NCBI RefSeq assembly: GCF_900105725.1
Contig: NZ_FNLM01000034.1
Span: forward strand, 3,162,001 to 3,226,000
From: Gordonia westfalica
GTDB taxonomy: Bacteria; Actinomycetota; Actinomycetes; Mycobacteriales; Mycobacteriaceae
DNA: 64,000 nucleotides
Direction of reading: 5' to 3'
Under the pieces are notes generated by a model. It did no database searches, was not told where the DNA came from, and saw only the letters and a list, made by a program, of their open reading frames with translations. Shown in pieces: positions 16,339 through 25,667 of the stretch (positions within the stretch are counted from its first letter, which is position 1; every line of letters begins with the position of its first letter). The translations under genes were made by a program, and so were the position numbers.

Positions 16339-17118
16339 TTACTTGGTGGTCGCCTTCTTGGCCGGAGCCTTCTTGGCGGGAGCCTTCTTGGCCGGGGCCT
16401 TCTTGACCGGAGGCACCGACTCCTCCTTGGCCTCGGCGACCTTCTTGGCCGGCGATGCCTTGGCGGTGCGGGTCTTGGCCTCGACAGTGCCTGCGGCGCC
16501 GTCGATTTCCTTGGCCGCGTCGTCGGCCTGCTCCTTGATGTCACTGCCGACCGATTCGATGGCGACGGCGACGTCCTCGACCTCGTCGCTCACGCGGCCG
16601 GCGAGCTTGGCGGCACGCTCACCCACGAGGCGGGTCTGCGAGGACACGACGCCGAGTGCGTCTTCGGTGAGGTCGACCGCGTCGTTGTAGACCTTCTCGA
16701 CGCGAGTCAGGTTCTCCTGCACGACCGGCTTGGTGCGCAGGCGCTCGAGGGTCGCCTCGCCGCGCTCGGCCAGCGAGTTGTAGAACTCGGTCGCCTTCTC
16801 GACGTACGGGTCGGCGAGCTTCTTGAGCTCCTCGGTGGTCAGCTTGCCGCGGATCTCCTCGATCTCGGCAGGCACTTCCTCCTGCAGCGACCCGATACGG
16901 GTCTTGGCCTCGTCGAAGCGGGACTGAGCCGTCTCGGGCAGATCGGTGATCAGGGCCTTGGTCTCGCTGTAGCGAGCCTCGAGACGCGACTGGGCGGTCT
17001 CGGCAGCAGCCTCGGTGCGCTCCCGCAGCTCGGTGATCTTGTCGGTGACCTGCGTGAAGGCATAGTCGCCGGCGCCGACTGCGGCGTAGAGGGGGGCGTA
17101 GTTACGGGTGGTGGTCAC
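16339..17118 (-). CDS. hbhA: Heparin-binding-haemagglutinin-like protein (second copy)
   Basis: 259 residues from GTG 17118, which has an AAGGAG site 7 bases upstream. The N-terminus NYAPLYAAVGAGDYAFTQVT resembles that of M. tuberculosis HBHA more than the paralogue at 7434 does. A coiled coil follows with EEVPAEIEEIRGKLTTEELK, ALERLR-like and DALGVVSSQTRLVGERAAKL blocks, an acidic linker, then a short Lys/Ala/Pro tail ending KKAPAKKATTK. Expected role: surface adhesin that also associates with lipid bodies in some actinomycetes. The candidate promoter at 17316-17358 would leave a leader of about 190 bases. A strong terminator follows. Confidence 0.85.
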   Translation of the reverse strand: MTTTRNYAPLYAAVGAGDYAFTQVTDKITELRERTEAAAETAQSRLEARYSETKALITDLPETAQSRFDEAKTRIGSLQEEVPAEIEEIRGKLTTEELKKLADPYVEKATEFYNSLAERGEATLERLRTKPVVQENLTRVEKVYNDAVDLTEDALGVVSSQTRLVGERAAKLAGRVSDEVEDVAVAIESVGSDIKEQADDAAKEIDGAAGTVEAKTRTAKASPAKKVAEAKEESVPPVKKAPAKKAPAKKAPAKKATTK

Positions 17119-17315
17119 GAGGGACTCCTTCTGTCGGTCACCAATCGCGCTGCAGCACATGCGGTCTCGCTGATCTCGGCATCATTGCCGGTCGCATGTC
17201 GGGTTGTCGTCGGTTCGACGTGATGGTCGGTGTCGCAAGCCGCCATGTCTTCCGGCTCGTCACCGCGCGAGATTAGGGAACCGCGGCGCCATCGGTATTG
17301 GTGTTTCCGAATTCC

Positions 17316-17358
17316 AGTATCCACGCCGTGCTAGCAAATGCAAGCATTCTGCTAACAC
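17316..17358 (-). promoter_or_regulatory. Promoter/operator element matching the XRE-hbhA promoter
   Basis: Segment 17328-17358 (GTGCTAGCA, TGCAAGCA, GCTAA blocks) matches 9149-9179 at 25 of 31 positions. CCAGTATC also lies beside both copies; on the minus strand it gives GATACT 16 bases after TTGCAT. It lies about 200 bases upstream of the second HBHA gene, so that gene is probably in the same regulon as XRE-hbhA. Confidence 0.6.
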
Positions 17359-17370
17359 TAGTGGCCCACG

Positions 17371-18258
17371 TCACTTCTTGCCGACGAGAAGCCGATCGTA
17401 GTCGTAGAAACCGTGGCCGACCTTCTTGCCCACACGTCCGGCCTCGACCATGCTCAGCAGCAGCTGCGGCGGCGAGTAGAGGGGTTCCCCGAACTCCTCG
17501 TACATCTTGTCCGCGATCGCCTTGACCGTGTCGAGCCCCACCAGGTCGGCGAGCTTCAGCGGCCCCATGGGATGGGCGCAGCCGAGCACCATCGCCTTGT
17601 CGATGTCCTCGACCGTCGAGAAGCCGCTCTCCACCATGCGGATCGCGGAGAGCAGATACGGAACGAGAAGGGCGTTGACGACGAAGCCGGACCGGTCGGC
17701 GGAACGGATCACCTGCTTGCCGAGGACGTCGTGGGCAAATGATTCCGCCCGCGCGGTCACCTCGGGAGCGGTCATCAGAGTGGTGACGAGCTCGACCAGA
17801 GGGAGGACGGGTACGGGGTTGAAGAAGTGGAGACCGATCACGCGGCCGGGATTCCGAGTTGCTGCGGCCAGCTTCATGATCGCGATGGAGGAGGTGTTCG
17901 ACGCCAATACCGCGTCGGGATCGACGACGACCTTGTCGAGTTCGGTGAAGATCGCGGTCTTGACGGCCTCGTCCTCGACGACGGCCTCACAGACGAGCTG
18001 CCGATCGGTGAGGTCCCCCAGATCTGAGGTGAACCGGAGCCGGTCCGCCGCCTGCTCTCGTTCGCGTTCGGTCAGTTTGCCGCTCGACACTCCCCGATCG
18101 AGCGAACTCAGGATTCGGGCGCGTCCCGCCGCGACGAGGTCGCGAGTCGATTCGTAGACGATGACATCCGCCTGGGCCCGGGCACACACCTCGGCGATGC
18201 CGGCACCCATCTGCCCGGCCCCGACGACGCCGACTCGGCAGATCTTCTGGCTTGTCAT
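17371..18258 (-). CDS. fadB2: 3-hydroxybutyryl-CoA dehydrogenase
   Basis: 295 residues from ATG 18258. NAD-binding motif VGVVGAGQMGAGIAEVCARA, then LASNTSSIAI, the catalytic His in IGLHFFNPVPVLPLVE, DRSGFVVNALLVPYL and the C-terminal GVGLDTVKAI-like and VGHGFYDYD blocks. It oxidises 3-hydroxyacyl-CoA to 3-ketoacyl-CoA with NAD(P), for beta-oxidation or butyrate/PHB metabolism. It follows isocitrate lyase by about 160 bases in the same direction, the same order as Rv0467-Rv0468 (from memory). Confidence 0.93.
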   Translation of the reverse strand: MTSQKICRVGVVGAGQMGAGIAEVCARAQADVIVYESTRDLVAAGRARILSSLDRGVSSGKLTEREREQAADRLRFTSDLGDLTDRQLVCEAVVEDEAVKTAIFTELDKVVVDPDAVLASNTSSIAIMKLAAATRNPGRVIGLHFFNPVPVLPLVELVTTLMTAPEVTARAESFAHDVLGKQVIRSADRSGFVVNALLVPYLLSAIRMVESGFSTVEDIDKAMVLGCAHPMGPLKLADLVGLDTVKAIADKMYEEFGEPLYSPPQLLLSMVEAGRVGKKVGHGFYDYDRLLVGKK

Positions 18259-18350
18259 GTCAGACCCTTCGGGAAACGCCGATGTGACAACTGATCTCGT
18301 AAGAACATGGGTAACTCCCGGGGTACGAACCAAGCCCTGGATACGCCAGC

Positions 18351-18382
18351 AGGCGGCCCGCAGCGAAAGCCGCGGACCGCCT
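18351..18382 (-). terminator. Hairpin between aceA and fadB2
   Basis: AGGCGG, CCGC and GC on the left pair with GC, GCGG and CCGCCT on the right around a GAAA tetraloop, with single-base bulges. There is no U-tract, so it is a weak terminator or an mRNA-processing/attenuation hairpin between the two genes. Confidence 0.5.
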
Positions 18383-18420
18383 GACTCGTTCGCCGAGATC
18401 TCGGAGTGGCGGACTGGCTC

Positions 18421-19716
18421 CTAGTGGAACTGGCCCTCTTCGGTCGAGCCCTTGAGAGCTGCGGTCGAGGTGTTCGGGTCGACGGTGGTGGCGATGCTGT
18501 CGAAGTAGCCGGCGCCGACCTCACGCTGGTGCTTGACGGCGGTGAAGCCACGCTCGTCGGCTGCCTTGAACTCGCGGTTCTGCAGGTCGACGAAGGCGGT
18601 CATCTGCTCGCGGGCGTAACCGTAGGCAAGGTCGAACATGCCGTAGTTGAGCGAGTGGAAGCCGGCCAGCGTGATGAACTGGAAGGTGAAGCCCATGGCG
18701 CCCAGCTCGTTCTGGAACTTGGCGATGGTGCTGTCGTCGAGGTGCTTGCTCCAGTTGAACGACGGGCTGCAGTTGTAGGACAGCAGCTGGTCGGGGTACT
18801 CGGCCTTGACGGCCTCGGCGAACTTGCGAGCCAGCTCGAGATCGGGGGTACCGGTCTCCATCCAGATCATGTCGGCGTAGGGAGCGTAGGACTTCGCACG
18901 CTCGATGCACGGCTCGATGCCGTTCTTCACGTGGTAGTAGCCCTCAGCGGTGCGCTCACCGGTGACGAACTGCTTGTCGCGGTCGTCGACGTCCGAGGTG
19001 ATCAGGGTCGCGGCCTCGGCATCGGTACGAGCGATGACGACGGTCGGGACACCGGCGACGTCGGCAGCGAGGCGAGCCGAGTTCAGGGTGCGGATGTGCT
19101 GCTGGGTCGGGATGAGCACCTTGCCACCGAGGTGGCCGCACTTCTTCTCCGAGGCGAGCTGATCCTCCCAGTGGGTACCGGCGGCACCCGCGGCGATCAT
19201 GGCCTTCTGCAGCTCGTAGACGTTCAGAGCGCCACCGAAGCCGGCCTCACCGTCGGCGACGATCGGGACAACCCAGTTGTCGACCGAGTCGTCACCCTCG
19301 ACGCGGGCGATCTCGTCGGCGCGGAGCAGCGCGTTGTTGATGCGACGAACGACGTTCGGAACCGAGTTCGCCGGGTAGAGCGACTGGTCGGGGTAGGTGT
19401 GGCCGGAGAGGTTGGCGTCACCGGCGACCTGCCAACCCGACAGGTACACGGCCTTCAGGCCGGCGCGGACCTGCTGCACGGCCTGGTTGCCGGTGAGGGC
19501 GCCCAGAGCGTTGATGTAGCTGCCGTCACCCTTGGTCACGCCGTCCCACAGGATCTCGGAGCCACGGCGGGCGAGGGTGTGCTCCTCGACGACCGAACCC
19601 TGGAGCTGAGCGACCTGCTCGGCGGTGTAGTCGCGCTTGATGCCCTTCCAGCGGGGGTTGGTGTCCCAGTCCTGCTGGATTTCCGCGGCGGTGCGGGGCT
19701 TTCCGACGTTGCTCAT
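18421..19716 (-). CDS. aceA: Isocitrate lyase
   Basis: 431 residues, the usual length of the prokaryotic short form. It cleaves isocitrate to glyoxylate and succinate, the first step of the glyoxylate shunt, needed for growth on acetate and fatty acids. Seen: [30 protein letters not shown] (metal binding), the active-site [17 protein letters not shown], and [13 protein letters not shown]. All key residues are present. The 470-base upstream region carries TTTGCAAA-type RamB motifs, and ramB lies two genes away. Confidence 0.97.
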   Translation of the reverse strand: MSNVGKPRTAAEIQQDWDTNPRWKGIKRDYTAEQVAQLQGSVVEEHTLARRGSEILWDGVTKGDGSYINALGALTGNQAVQQVRAGLKAVYLSGWQVAGDANLSGHTYPDQSLYPANSVPNVVRRINNALLRADEIARVEGDDSVDNWVVPIVADGEAGFGGALNVYELQKAMIAAGAAGTHWEDQLASEKKCGHLGGKVLIPTQQHIRTLNSARLAADVAGVPTVVIARTDAEAATLITSDVDDRDKQFVTGERTAEGYYHVKNGIEPCIERAKSYAPYADMIWMETGTPDLELARKFAEAVKAEYPDQLLSYNCSPSFNWSKHLDDSTIAKFQNELGAMGFTFQFITLAGFHSLNYGMFDLAYGYAREQMTAFVDLQNREFKAADERGFTAVKHQREVGAGYFDSIATTVDPNTSTAALKGSTEEGQFH

Positions 19717-19866
19717 TGGCTACTTCGCTTTCGTTGTCCTGCTCGTCCCGACCGGGTCGGATCGGGGCGACCGGCCCGGCGCGCCGCCGAGGCCTGGAGT
19801 GCTGACTGACATCCGTCGTGAACCCCGAGAGCTTTCTACTCGCGCGTCCGGCAGCGGTGTCGGCTG

Positions 19867-19997
19867 GACTTTGCGAACTCTTGGGCTTCCGTCTGTGGTG
19901 CCTGAAGCAAGGGTGCCATAGGACAAACGCGCAGGTCCAACCCTCGACGAGTGCAAATCCGGGTTATTTTTTGACGACGCTCTGCAAAGTTTGCAAA
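19867..19997 (-). promoter_or_regulatory. Upstream control region of aceA with RamB-like boxes
   Basis: AAAGTTTGCAAA at 19986-19997 matches the RamB consensus known from Corynebacterium glutamicum ((A/C)A(A/C)TTTGCAAA). GGACTTTGCGAAC at 19866-19878 is a near match, and TGCAAAT near 19953 is a partial one. These lie 150-280 bases before the aceA start. The rest of the 471-base gap (19717-20188) shows no gene. It is less G/C-rich than its surroundings, as expected of a regulatory region. Confidence 0.6.
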
Positions 19998-20188
19998 TCT
20001 TGGCGTGTGAAGACCACCGCGGTTCGTCGTAAAAAGTACGCGCGTACTGGGATTTCCTACTCAGCAGTACAGCACGCTCCCCGGCCTGAATGCGAGCCGT
20101 CGAGGGACCTTCATCTGGCGATGACCGGGCGCATAGTGACGACATTCACACCGCACAGACGGCCCGGCCGGCCTTCCGAGGGCCTCGA

Positions 20189-20965
20189 TCAGGGGGCGGT
20201 GACACGGCCGACCGCCTCGCCGAACAGCTCCGCGAAGGCTGCGGAGTCGACCGGTTCGGTCGGTTCGGTGGGCGGATCCGTGGCCGGTGTCGCGGCACCC
20301 GACACCGTCAGCTGGACGGTCACCGGCCCCGACGCCGGGCGGTCCAGGGCGGCGTACCCGGCGAAGCCGGTCTGGCGTCGAACACCGCCGTCGGGCAGCG
20401 TCGTGGTGACCTCGGACCGCGTCAGCAGCATCTGCTCGCCGGTACCCAGTCCGCCGTCGACCTCAGGTGGCCGGATCTCGGTGTATTCGGTGACGACGCG
20501 ACTGCCCGCGAGATTGCCGGCGGTGATCTCGGTGGTCGTGCGCGCGCAGCGACCGGTGGTGGCGAGCCGGTCCGCGTCGATGTCGCGCTGCGCCCTGGTG
20601 AGGAGTTCGACGAGCACCCCGGTGCCGCCTCGCGCGGCGAGGATCGCCGAGTTGTCCGCGGTCAACTCCCCGTTCAGCGCCGCATCGGCCGTCGGAGCGC
20701 AGTACTCGGGTGTCACCCGCGTGGTACGCGCGGCATCGATGCCCGCCCGGTTCCCGGCGACGAGGTCACCGACGGACAGCGATTCGGCGGTGAAACCCGG
20801 GGGCAGGTCGGACGCCGGGAGCAACAGGTCCGCGGGCGTGCGAGGGGCCGGCGCCTCGGCCGGCCCGGTCGAACAACCGGCGGCCGCGATCATCCCGGTC
20901 ACCAGCGCGAACGCCGTGACCGTCACCCGCATCGGGATGCGGAGCCGGCCGTGGGGAGAGCGCAC
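20189..20965 (-). CDS. Putative secreted lipoprotein
   Basis: 258 residues. A basic start and hydrophobic stretch (VTVTAFALVTGMIAAAGCS) end in the lipobox AAGC, so Cys31 is the likely lipidation site. The mature part is Thr/Ala/Pro-rich with a pattern (LPPGF, CAPTAD, GRCART) seen in actinobacterial sensor-domain-type lipoproteins; no exact family is assigned. Start GTG 20965 lies 6 bases after TACGGT (20972-20977), a probable leaderless start. It is divergent from ramB. Confidence 0.7.
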   Translation of the reverse strand: MRSPHGRLRIPMRVTVTAFALVTGMIAAAGCSTGPAEAPAPRTPADLLLPASDLPPGFTAESLSVGDLVAGNRAGIDAARTTRVTPEYCAPTADAALNGELTADNSAILAARGGTGVLVELLTRAQRDIDADRLATTGRCARTTTEITAGNLAGSRVVTEYTEIRPPEVDGGLGTGEQMLLTRSEVTTTLPDGGVRRQTGFAGYAALDRPASGPVTVQLTVSGAATPATDPPTEPTEPVDSAAFAELFGEAVGRVTAP

Positions 20966-21025
20966 GCGGTCACCGTACCCTGAAGGGGATCATCGACCTG
21001 GCATCACCTGTTCTGGAGGTGGCGA

Positions 21026-22456
21026 GTGAACAGGACCTACGTCGGATCACGGCTGCGACAGCTGCGGTCCGAGCGCGGACTGTCGCAGGTGGCCCTCGCG
21101 CAGACGCTGTCGATCTCGGCGTCGTATCTCAATCAGATCGAGCACGACGCCCGCCCGCTGACGACCTCAGTGCTGCGCAAGATCACCGAGGCGTTCGGTG
21201 TCGACGCCGGGTTCTTCGACTCCCAGGACGACCTCCGACTGGTCGCCGAACTGCGCGAGGTGCTGCTCGACGACGACATCGAGGCCGCGCCGGGCGCGCA
21301 CGACGCCCAGCAGATCAGCACGATGGTCGCCGCGCATCCGGAGATCGCGCAGGCGATGGTCAATCTGCACCGGCGCTACCGGATCGCGACCGACCAGCTC
21401 GCGGCGGCCACCGACGAACGCGGCGACCGCAGCATGCGCGGCACGATCAGCGCCCCGCACGAAGAGGTTCGCGACTACTTCTACCAGCGCCGCAACTACA
21501 TCCACGAGCTCGACATCGCCGCCGAGGAGATGACGAACCGGATGCGCATGCACTCCGCGGACATCCGGCGCGAGATCATGAACCGCATCGAGAACGTCCA
21601 CGGGATCAGCATCGTGCGCCGCGTCGACCTCGGTGACTACACCCTGCATCGTCTGAACTCCGAAGAGCGGCGACTCGAGTTCTCCGCCGCGCTCTCCGCC
21701 GGTCAGCGGACCTTCAAGCTCGCCAGCGAGCTCTGCTACCTCGAATACCACGATCTCCTCGACGAACTCGTCGATCAGGGCAACTTCACCAGCGAGGACG
21801 CCCGGTCGCTGGCCCTGCTCGGCCTGGCGAACTACTTCGCCGCCGCCGTCGTACTCCCCTACAGCCAGTTCCACGGTGCGGCAGAAGACTTCCGCTACGA
21901 CATCGAACGCCTGTCGGCGTTCTACGCGGTGTCCTACGAGACGATCTGCCACCGGCTCTCGACGCTGCAACGCCCCAACCTCCGCGGCATCCCGTGGTCG
22001 TTCGTCCGCGTCGACCGCGCGGGAAACATGTCGAAAAGACAGTCCGCCACCGGATTCCACTTCTCCTCCAGCGGCGGTACCTGTCCGCTGTGGAATGTCT
22101 ACGAGACATTCGCCTCGCCGGGCAAGATCCTCACCCAGATCGCCGAGATGCCCGACGGCCGCAACTACTTCTGGGTGGCGCGCACCGTCGAGCGCCGGGC
22201 CGCACGGTACGGACAACCCGGTAAGACCTTCGCCATCGGCATGGGATGCGAACTCCGCCATGCCGGCCGGGTGATCTACTCCGACGGCCTCGAGATCGGG
22301 CCGCAGGCGCACGTGACCCCGATCGGTGCGGGCTGCCGCGTCTGCGAACGAACCCAGTGCGCGCAGCGGGCGTTCCCCGCGCTGGGTGCCACACTCCGCG
22401 TCAACGAACACTCCTCGACGGTGTCGCCGTACATGGCGATCACCGAGAGTCGTTGA
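21026..22456 (+). CDS. ramB: RamB-type regulator of acetate metabolism
   Basis: 476 residues, the RamB length. The N-terminal HTH_3 domain is LRQLRSERGLSQVALAQTLS with SASYLNQIEHDARPLT; the middle is an IrrE-N-like region (LGLANYFAAAVVLPYSQFH); the C-terminus is the ScfR-type domain with four cysteines, including CRVC and QC near GCRVCERTQCAQRAFP. RamB represses or activates glyoxylate-cycle and acetate genes according to carbon source; Rv0465c controls icl1. Start GTG 21026 has a strong GGAGG site. It lies 1.3 kb from aceA, whose upstream region carries RamB-like boxes. Metal or acyl-CoA sensing by the Cys cluster is inferred. Confidence 0.93.
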   Translation: MNRTYVGSRLRQLRSERGLSQVALAQTLSISASYLNQIEHDARPLTTSVLRKITEAFGVDAGFFDSQDDLRLVAELREVLLDDDIEAAPGAHDAQQISTMVAAHPEIAQAMVNLHRRYRIATDQLAAATDERGDRSMRGTISAPHEEVRDYFYQRRNYIHELDIAAEEMTNRMRMHSADIRREIMNRIENVHGISIVRRVDLGDYTLHRLNSEERRLEFSAALSAGQRTFKLASELCYLEYHDLLDELVDQGNFTSEDARSLALLGLANYFAAAVVLPYSQFHGAAEDFRYDIERLSAFYAVSYETICHRLSTLQRPNLRGIPWSFVRVDRAGNMSKRQSATGFHFSSSGGTCPLWNVYETFASPGKILTQIAEMPDGRNYFWVARTVERRAARYGQPGKTFAIGMGCELRHAGRVIYSDGLEIGPQAHVTPIGAGCRVCERTQCAQRAFPALGATLRVNEHSSTVSPYMAITESR

Positions 22457-22488
22457 GAACGAGCGATTTCCGGATGCGGGACGAGCTG

Positions 22489-22535
22489 GTTTCGATACGG
22501 CTCGTCGCAAGCTCCTCGCCTACTCAACCGGCGGA
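22489..22535. repeat. Dispersed repeat copy at the ramB/lipase junction
   Basis: GTTTCGATACGGCTCGTCGC followed by AAGCTCCTCGCC and TACTCAACCGGCGG. Its reverse complement shares the GTTGAG ... GCGAG ... CGACGAGCC ... TCGAAAC order with the copies at 13086-13312. It overlaps the last codons of the lipase gene. Confidence 0.7.
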
Positions 22536-23939
22536 GGGACACTCGTTCACTGCGGGGATTCCCCGCAGCCGGCGGTCGAGCCAGGTCGCGACGTCGGGGA
22601 ACGCGGTGAACACCGCCGTGAGGTGCTCGATGGGGTACTCGCGGTAGATCGCGGTCGCACCGAGCTCACACTGTTCGGCGTACAGGGCACGCGCCTGCGC
22701 CGCCGGGATCCACCATTCGTAGGTCCCGTTGTAGATGAACAGCGGCATCGACGCCTTGTATCCGGACATCGAGGTGACGTCGAAGATGTGGTCGGCGACC
22801 GGCGAGTGGAACGGGTCGGGGTCGAGCGAGAGCAGCTGGGTCGGCATATGGGAGAGCCCGAGGATGCCCATCTCACCTGTGCAGAGGTCGCGCAGCCCGG
22901 ACGTCGCGAGCCATCGTGCGGGATTGTTGGCCATCGCCAGGGTCTCCGGACGTTCCCGCCCCACACCCAGCATCGCGGAGTGGAAGACCCCGGACGCCAG
23001 GTTGGCGTTCATCGCCCCCGCCAGCACCCGGTAGTCGGCCGGGACACCACCGATCGCCGCGCCGACGAAGCGTCCGGCCTGATCGGGGGCGTATGTGGAG
23101 GCGAGTTTCGCAGCCCCGTTGGTGGCGATCGCACCACCGGAGTACCCGTGCATGACGATCGGACCACGACCGAACTCGGTCGGATCGAGTTTCGCCGCGG
23201 CACGGACGGCATCGAGGACGACGTGCGCGCCGACATACGGCTCGGCATAGGCCATCCGGGCGCCCGTGTGGTCGGGCACGATCACCGCATAACCCCGATC
23301 GAGCGCCAGCTGGGTCAGGGGCGGGAACAGGTCGGTGTTGTTGGTGTCCTTGTTGTACCCGTGGGAGAACGTGTAACCCGGTGTACAGGTGGTTCCCAGC
23401 GCGACGATGGGCGTGTTGTTGACGACGATCGGCCGCGGCCCCGGGCCCTTCCACGCCTTCTCGGGGACGAAGAGCGTTGCCGTGCCGAAGAGCGGTCCGC
23501 CGGTCGCGTCGGTGGTGCGGAACTTGATCTGCCGAGCCGAACGCAGCGGCACGGTGACGAGGAAGCCGGCCACCTGCGTCACGTTCCGTGTCGCGATCAG
23601 GTCCCCGGGCTCGAGTGCGGCGAGGTCGGCGGGCCAGTGATCGAAGAAGCGATCACCCACCGGCGACGGCATGACCGCCTCACGCAGTTCCTGCAGCTCC
23701 TCGGAACCGCCCTCGATCTTCGACCTCTGCGGGATACGGTTGAGCTTCTTGATCGGGGGCGGCGGTATCACCGCGTCGATCTCGCCCGGGACATCCGAGG
23801 GTATGGCGGTCAGATTCGGGGGCTCGGCGTGGGCGACCGCGCCCGTTCCCGGTCCCCCGACCAGCGTGACCGTGGCGACACCGACCGACACCGCCGCACG
23901 CATCAGCGTCCGTGATCGCCACCTGCACTTCGAGCGCAT
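22524..23939 (-). CDS. Secreted LIP-family lipase
   Basis: 471 residues from ATG 23939, preceded by AGGAG. An export signal is present (RAAVSVGVATVTLVGGPGTG then AVAHAEP). The mature protein matches the secretory-lipase family (PF03583): VPLRSARQIKFRTTDATGG, nucleophile elbow MHGYSGGAIATNG, Asp in LSLDPDPFHSP and a C-terminal His in PIEHLTAVF. It should hydrolyse triacylglycerols or esters outside the cell. It is divergent from a close paralogue at 24224 (same block order throughout), with 284 bases between. Confidence 0.87.
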   Translation of the reverse strand: MRSKCRWRSRTLMRAAVSVGVATVTLVGGPGTGAVAHAEPPNLTAIPSDVPGEIDAVIPPPPIKKLNRIPQRSKIEGGSEELQELREAVMPSPVGDRFFDHWPADLAALEPGDLIATRNVTQVAGFLVTVPLRSARQIKFRTTDATGGPLFGTATLFVPEKAWKGPGPRPIVVNNTPIVALGTTCTPGYTFSHGYNKDTNNTDLFPPLTQLALDRGYAVIVPDHTGARMAYAEPYVGAHVVLDAVRAAAKLDPTEFGRGPIVMHGYSGGAIATNGAAKLASTYAPDQAGRFVGAAIGGVPADYRVLAGAMNANLASGVFHSAMLGVGRERPETLAMANNPARWLATSGLRDLCTGEMGILGLSHMPTQLLSLDPDPFHSPVADHIFDVTSMSGYKASMPLFIYNGTYEWWIPAAQARALYAEQCELGATAIYREYPIEHLTAVFTAFPDVATWLDRRLRGIPAVNECPSAG

Positions 23940-24223
23940 CGCCAACTCTCCTGTCACGCCAGCGATCCCCGGGTCAGCTCACCCCCGATGGTCAGCCCAA
24001 CTCGCTCATCCTCATCCGAACTCCGTCATGCTAAACGCCCGCGCGGAGATCGGCAGGGCACATTCGGGTTCCACGTCGATTGCGTCACTGCCCACCACCG
24101 ACGCGATCACGGTTGGATATCGAAGCAATGTCCATCGGGGTGCCGGGCGTCTACACCTGGTCGCTTGACCTAGTGTCGACCGCAGCGAGGCGACGATGCA
24201 CTCGCGAACCGCGGAGGCACCCG

Positions 24224-25642
24224 ATGGCGACGAGCGCGCAGTGTCGAGGACACCGGGCCGGCCGTCGCACGCTGATCGTGAGCATCGCCGCGGCGGTCGT
24301 GGCTGCGCTGTGCGCGGCGACTCCGGGGATCGCATCCGGCGAGCCGCCGAACATGATGCCCCTCCCGCCCCCGGTGGTCGACGCCGTGGACTCGGCCGTG
24401 CCACCTCCCCCGATCCCCCGCCTGGGCGAGATCCCGCCGCGCGCACGCGCATCCGGATTCGACCAGCGCACACTGGAATTGCGGGAGGCACTGTTGCCGT
24501 CACCCACCGGCGACCCGCTGTTCGATCGTTGGCCGGCAGACCTTTCGACGCTGACGCCGGGGCAGGTGCTCGCGGTTCGCGACGTCACCGCGACCGCCGC
24601 TCCGGTGGTCACCGTCCCGCTCCGATCGGCCACCCTGATCAAGTTCGCCACGACCGACGCGGTCGGCGCCCCGATCTTCGGCACCGCGACCCTGCTGATC
24701 CCGGCCCGCGCCGCCCGCGGACCCCGACCCCTGCTGGTCAACAACCTGCCCATCGACTCGCTCGGCGCCGCCTGCACTCCGGGATACACGCTCGCACATG
24801 GCTTCTCGATCGCGACGAACATCACCGACCTGATCCCGCCGACCACCCAGCTCGCGTTGAACGACGGTCACGCGGTCCTCATCCCCGACCACCAGGGTCC
24901 ACGGATGGCCTACGCCGAACCAGTCGTGGCCGGGCATGTCGTGCTCGACGCGATCCGCGCCGGCCTGGCAGTTCGCCCGGACGTATTGCGGCACAGCAGG
25001 ATCGCGATGACCGGCTACTCCGGCGGGGCGATCGCGACGCACGGGGCGTCGAAGCTGGTCGGCGAGTATGCACCCGAACTGGCCGACCGGATCGTCGGCG
25101 CCGCACTCGGTGGGGTGCCCGCGGACTTCCGCATGCTGGTCGGCAGCATGAACGCGAACCTGGCGACCGGCCTGTTCCACGCCGCAACCTTCGGCATCGC
25201 ACGTGAACGCACCGAGATCCTCGCGATGGCCAACCGGCCCGCACGGTGGCTGGCCACCTCACCCCTGAAGAACGTGTGTGTCATCCCCGAAGCGCTGGGC
25301 GGCGGGACGTTCATGCCGATGCAGCTGCTGTCGAACGACCCGGATCCGTTCCATTCACCCGTGGCCGAGCGGATCTACCGGCTCACCGCGATGGCGGACC
25401 GTAAGTCGGTGGTGCCCTTGCTGATCTATCACGGCACCCACGAATGGTGGATACCCGCGGCGGGCGCCCGTGCGCTCTTCCGCCGGCAGTGCGGGTACGG
25501 GGCCGTCGCCGCCTACCGGGAGATCTTCGGTGAGCACGTCACCGGCGCGATCCTGGGTTTCCCGGTGGCGCTCGAGTGGCTCAACAGACGACTCGCCGGA
25601 CAGCCGGCGGTCAACGAGTGTCCGCGGCGCCCGGCGGGATGA
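24224..25642 (+). CDS. Secreted LIP-family lipase (paralogue)
   Basis: 472 residues from ATG 24224, which has a GGAGG site; frames further upstream are non-coding. Signal peptide LIVSIAAAVVAALCAATPGI then ASGEPP. Lipase motifs: VPLRSATLIKFATTDAVGAP, MTGYSGGAIATHG (Ser nucleophile), LSNDPDPFHSP and GEHVTGAI. It is a divergently placed duplicate of 22524-23939. The 284-base gap holds both promoters; no clear operator was found there. Confidence 0.88.
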   Translation: MATSAQCRGHRAGRRTLIVSIAAAVVAALCAATPGIASGEPPNMMPLPPPVVDAVDSAVPPPPIPRLGEIPPRARASGFDQRTLELREALLPSPTGDPLFDRWPADLSTLTPGQVLAVRDVTATAAPVVTVPLRSATLIKFATTDAVGAPIFGTATLLIPARAARGPRPLLVNNLPIDSLGAACTPGYTLAHGFSIATNITDLIPPTTQLALNDGHAVLIPDHQGPRMAYAEPVVAGHVVLDAIRAGLAVRPDVLRHSRIAMTGYSGGAIATHGASKLVGEYAPELADRIVGAALGGVPADFRMLVGSMNANLATGLFHAATFGIARERTEILAMANRPARWLATSPLKNVCVIPEALGGGTFMPMQLLSNDPDPFHSPVAERIYRLTAMADRKSVVPLLIYHGTHEWWIPAAGARALFRRQCGYGAVAAYREIFGEHVTGAILGFPVALEWLNRRLAGQPAVNECPRRPAG

Positions 25643-25667
25643 GGCCGGGCGCCGCGGATCGCCACAC

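Noticed and set aside
18406..19809. Long open frame antisense to isocitrate lyase
   Set aside because: It mirrors a strongly conserved gene; in high-GC DNA the opposite strand often stays open. No start signal or family features. The same applies opposite groEL2 (62468-63649), hbhA/MerR (6441-8648) and lpd.
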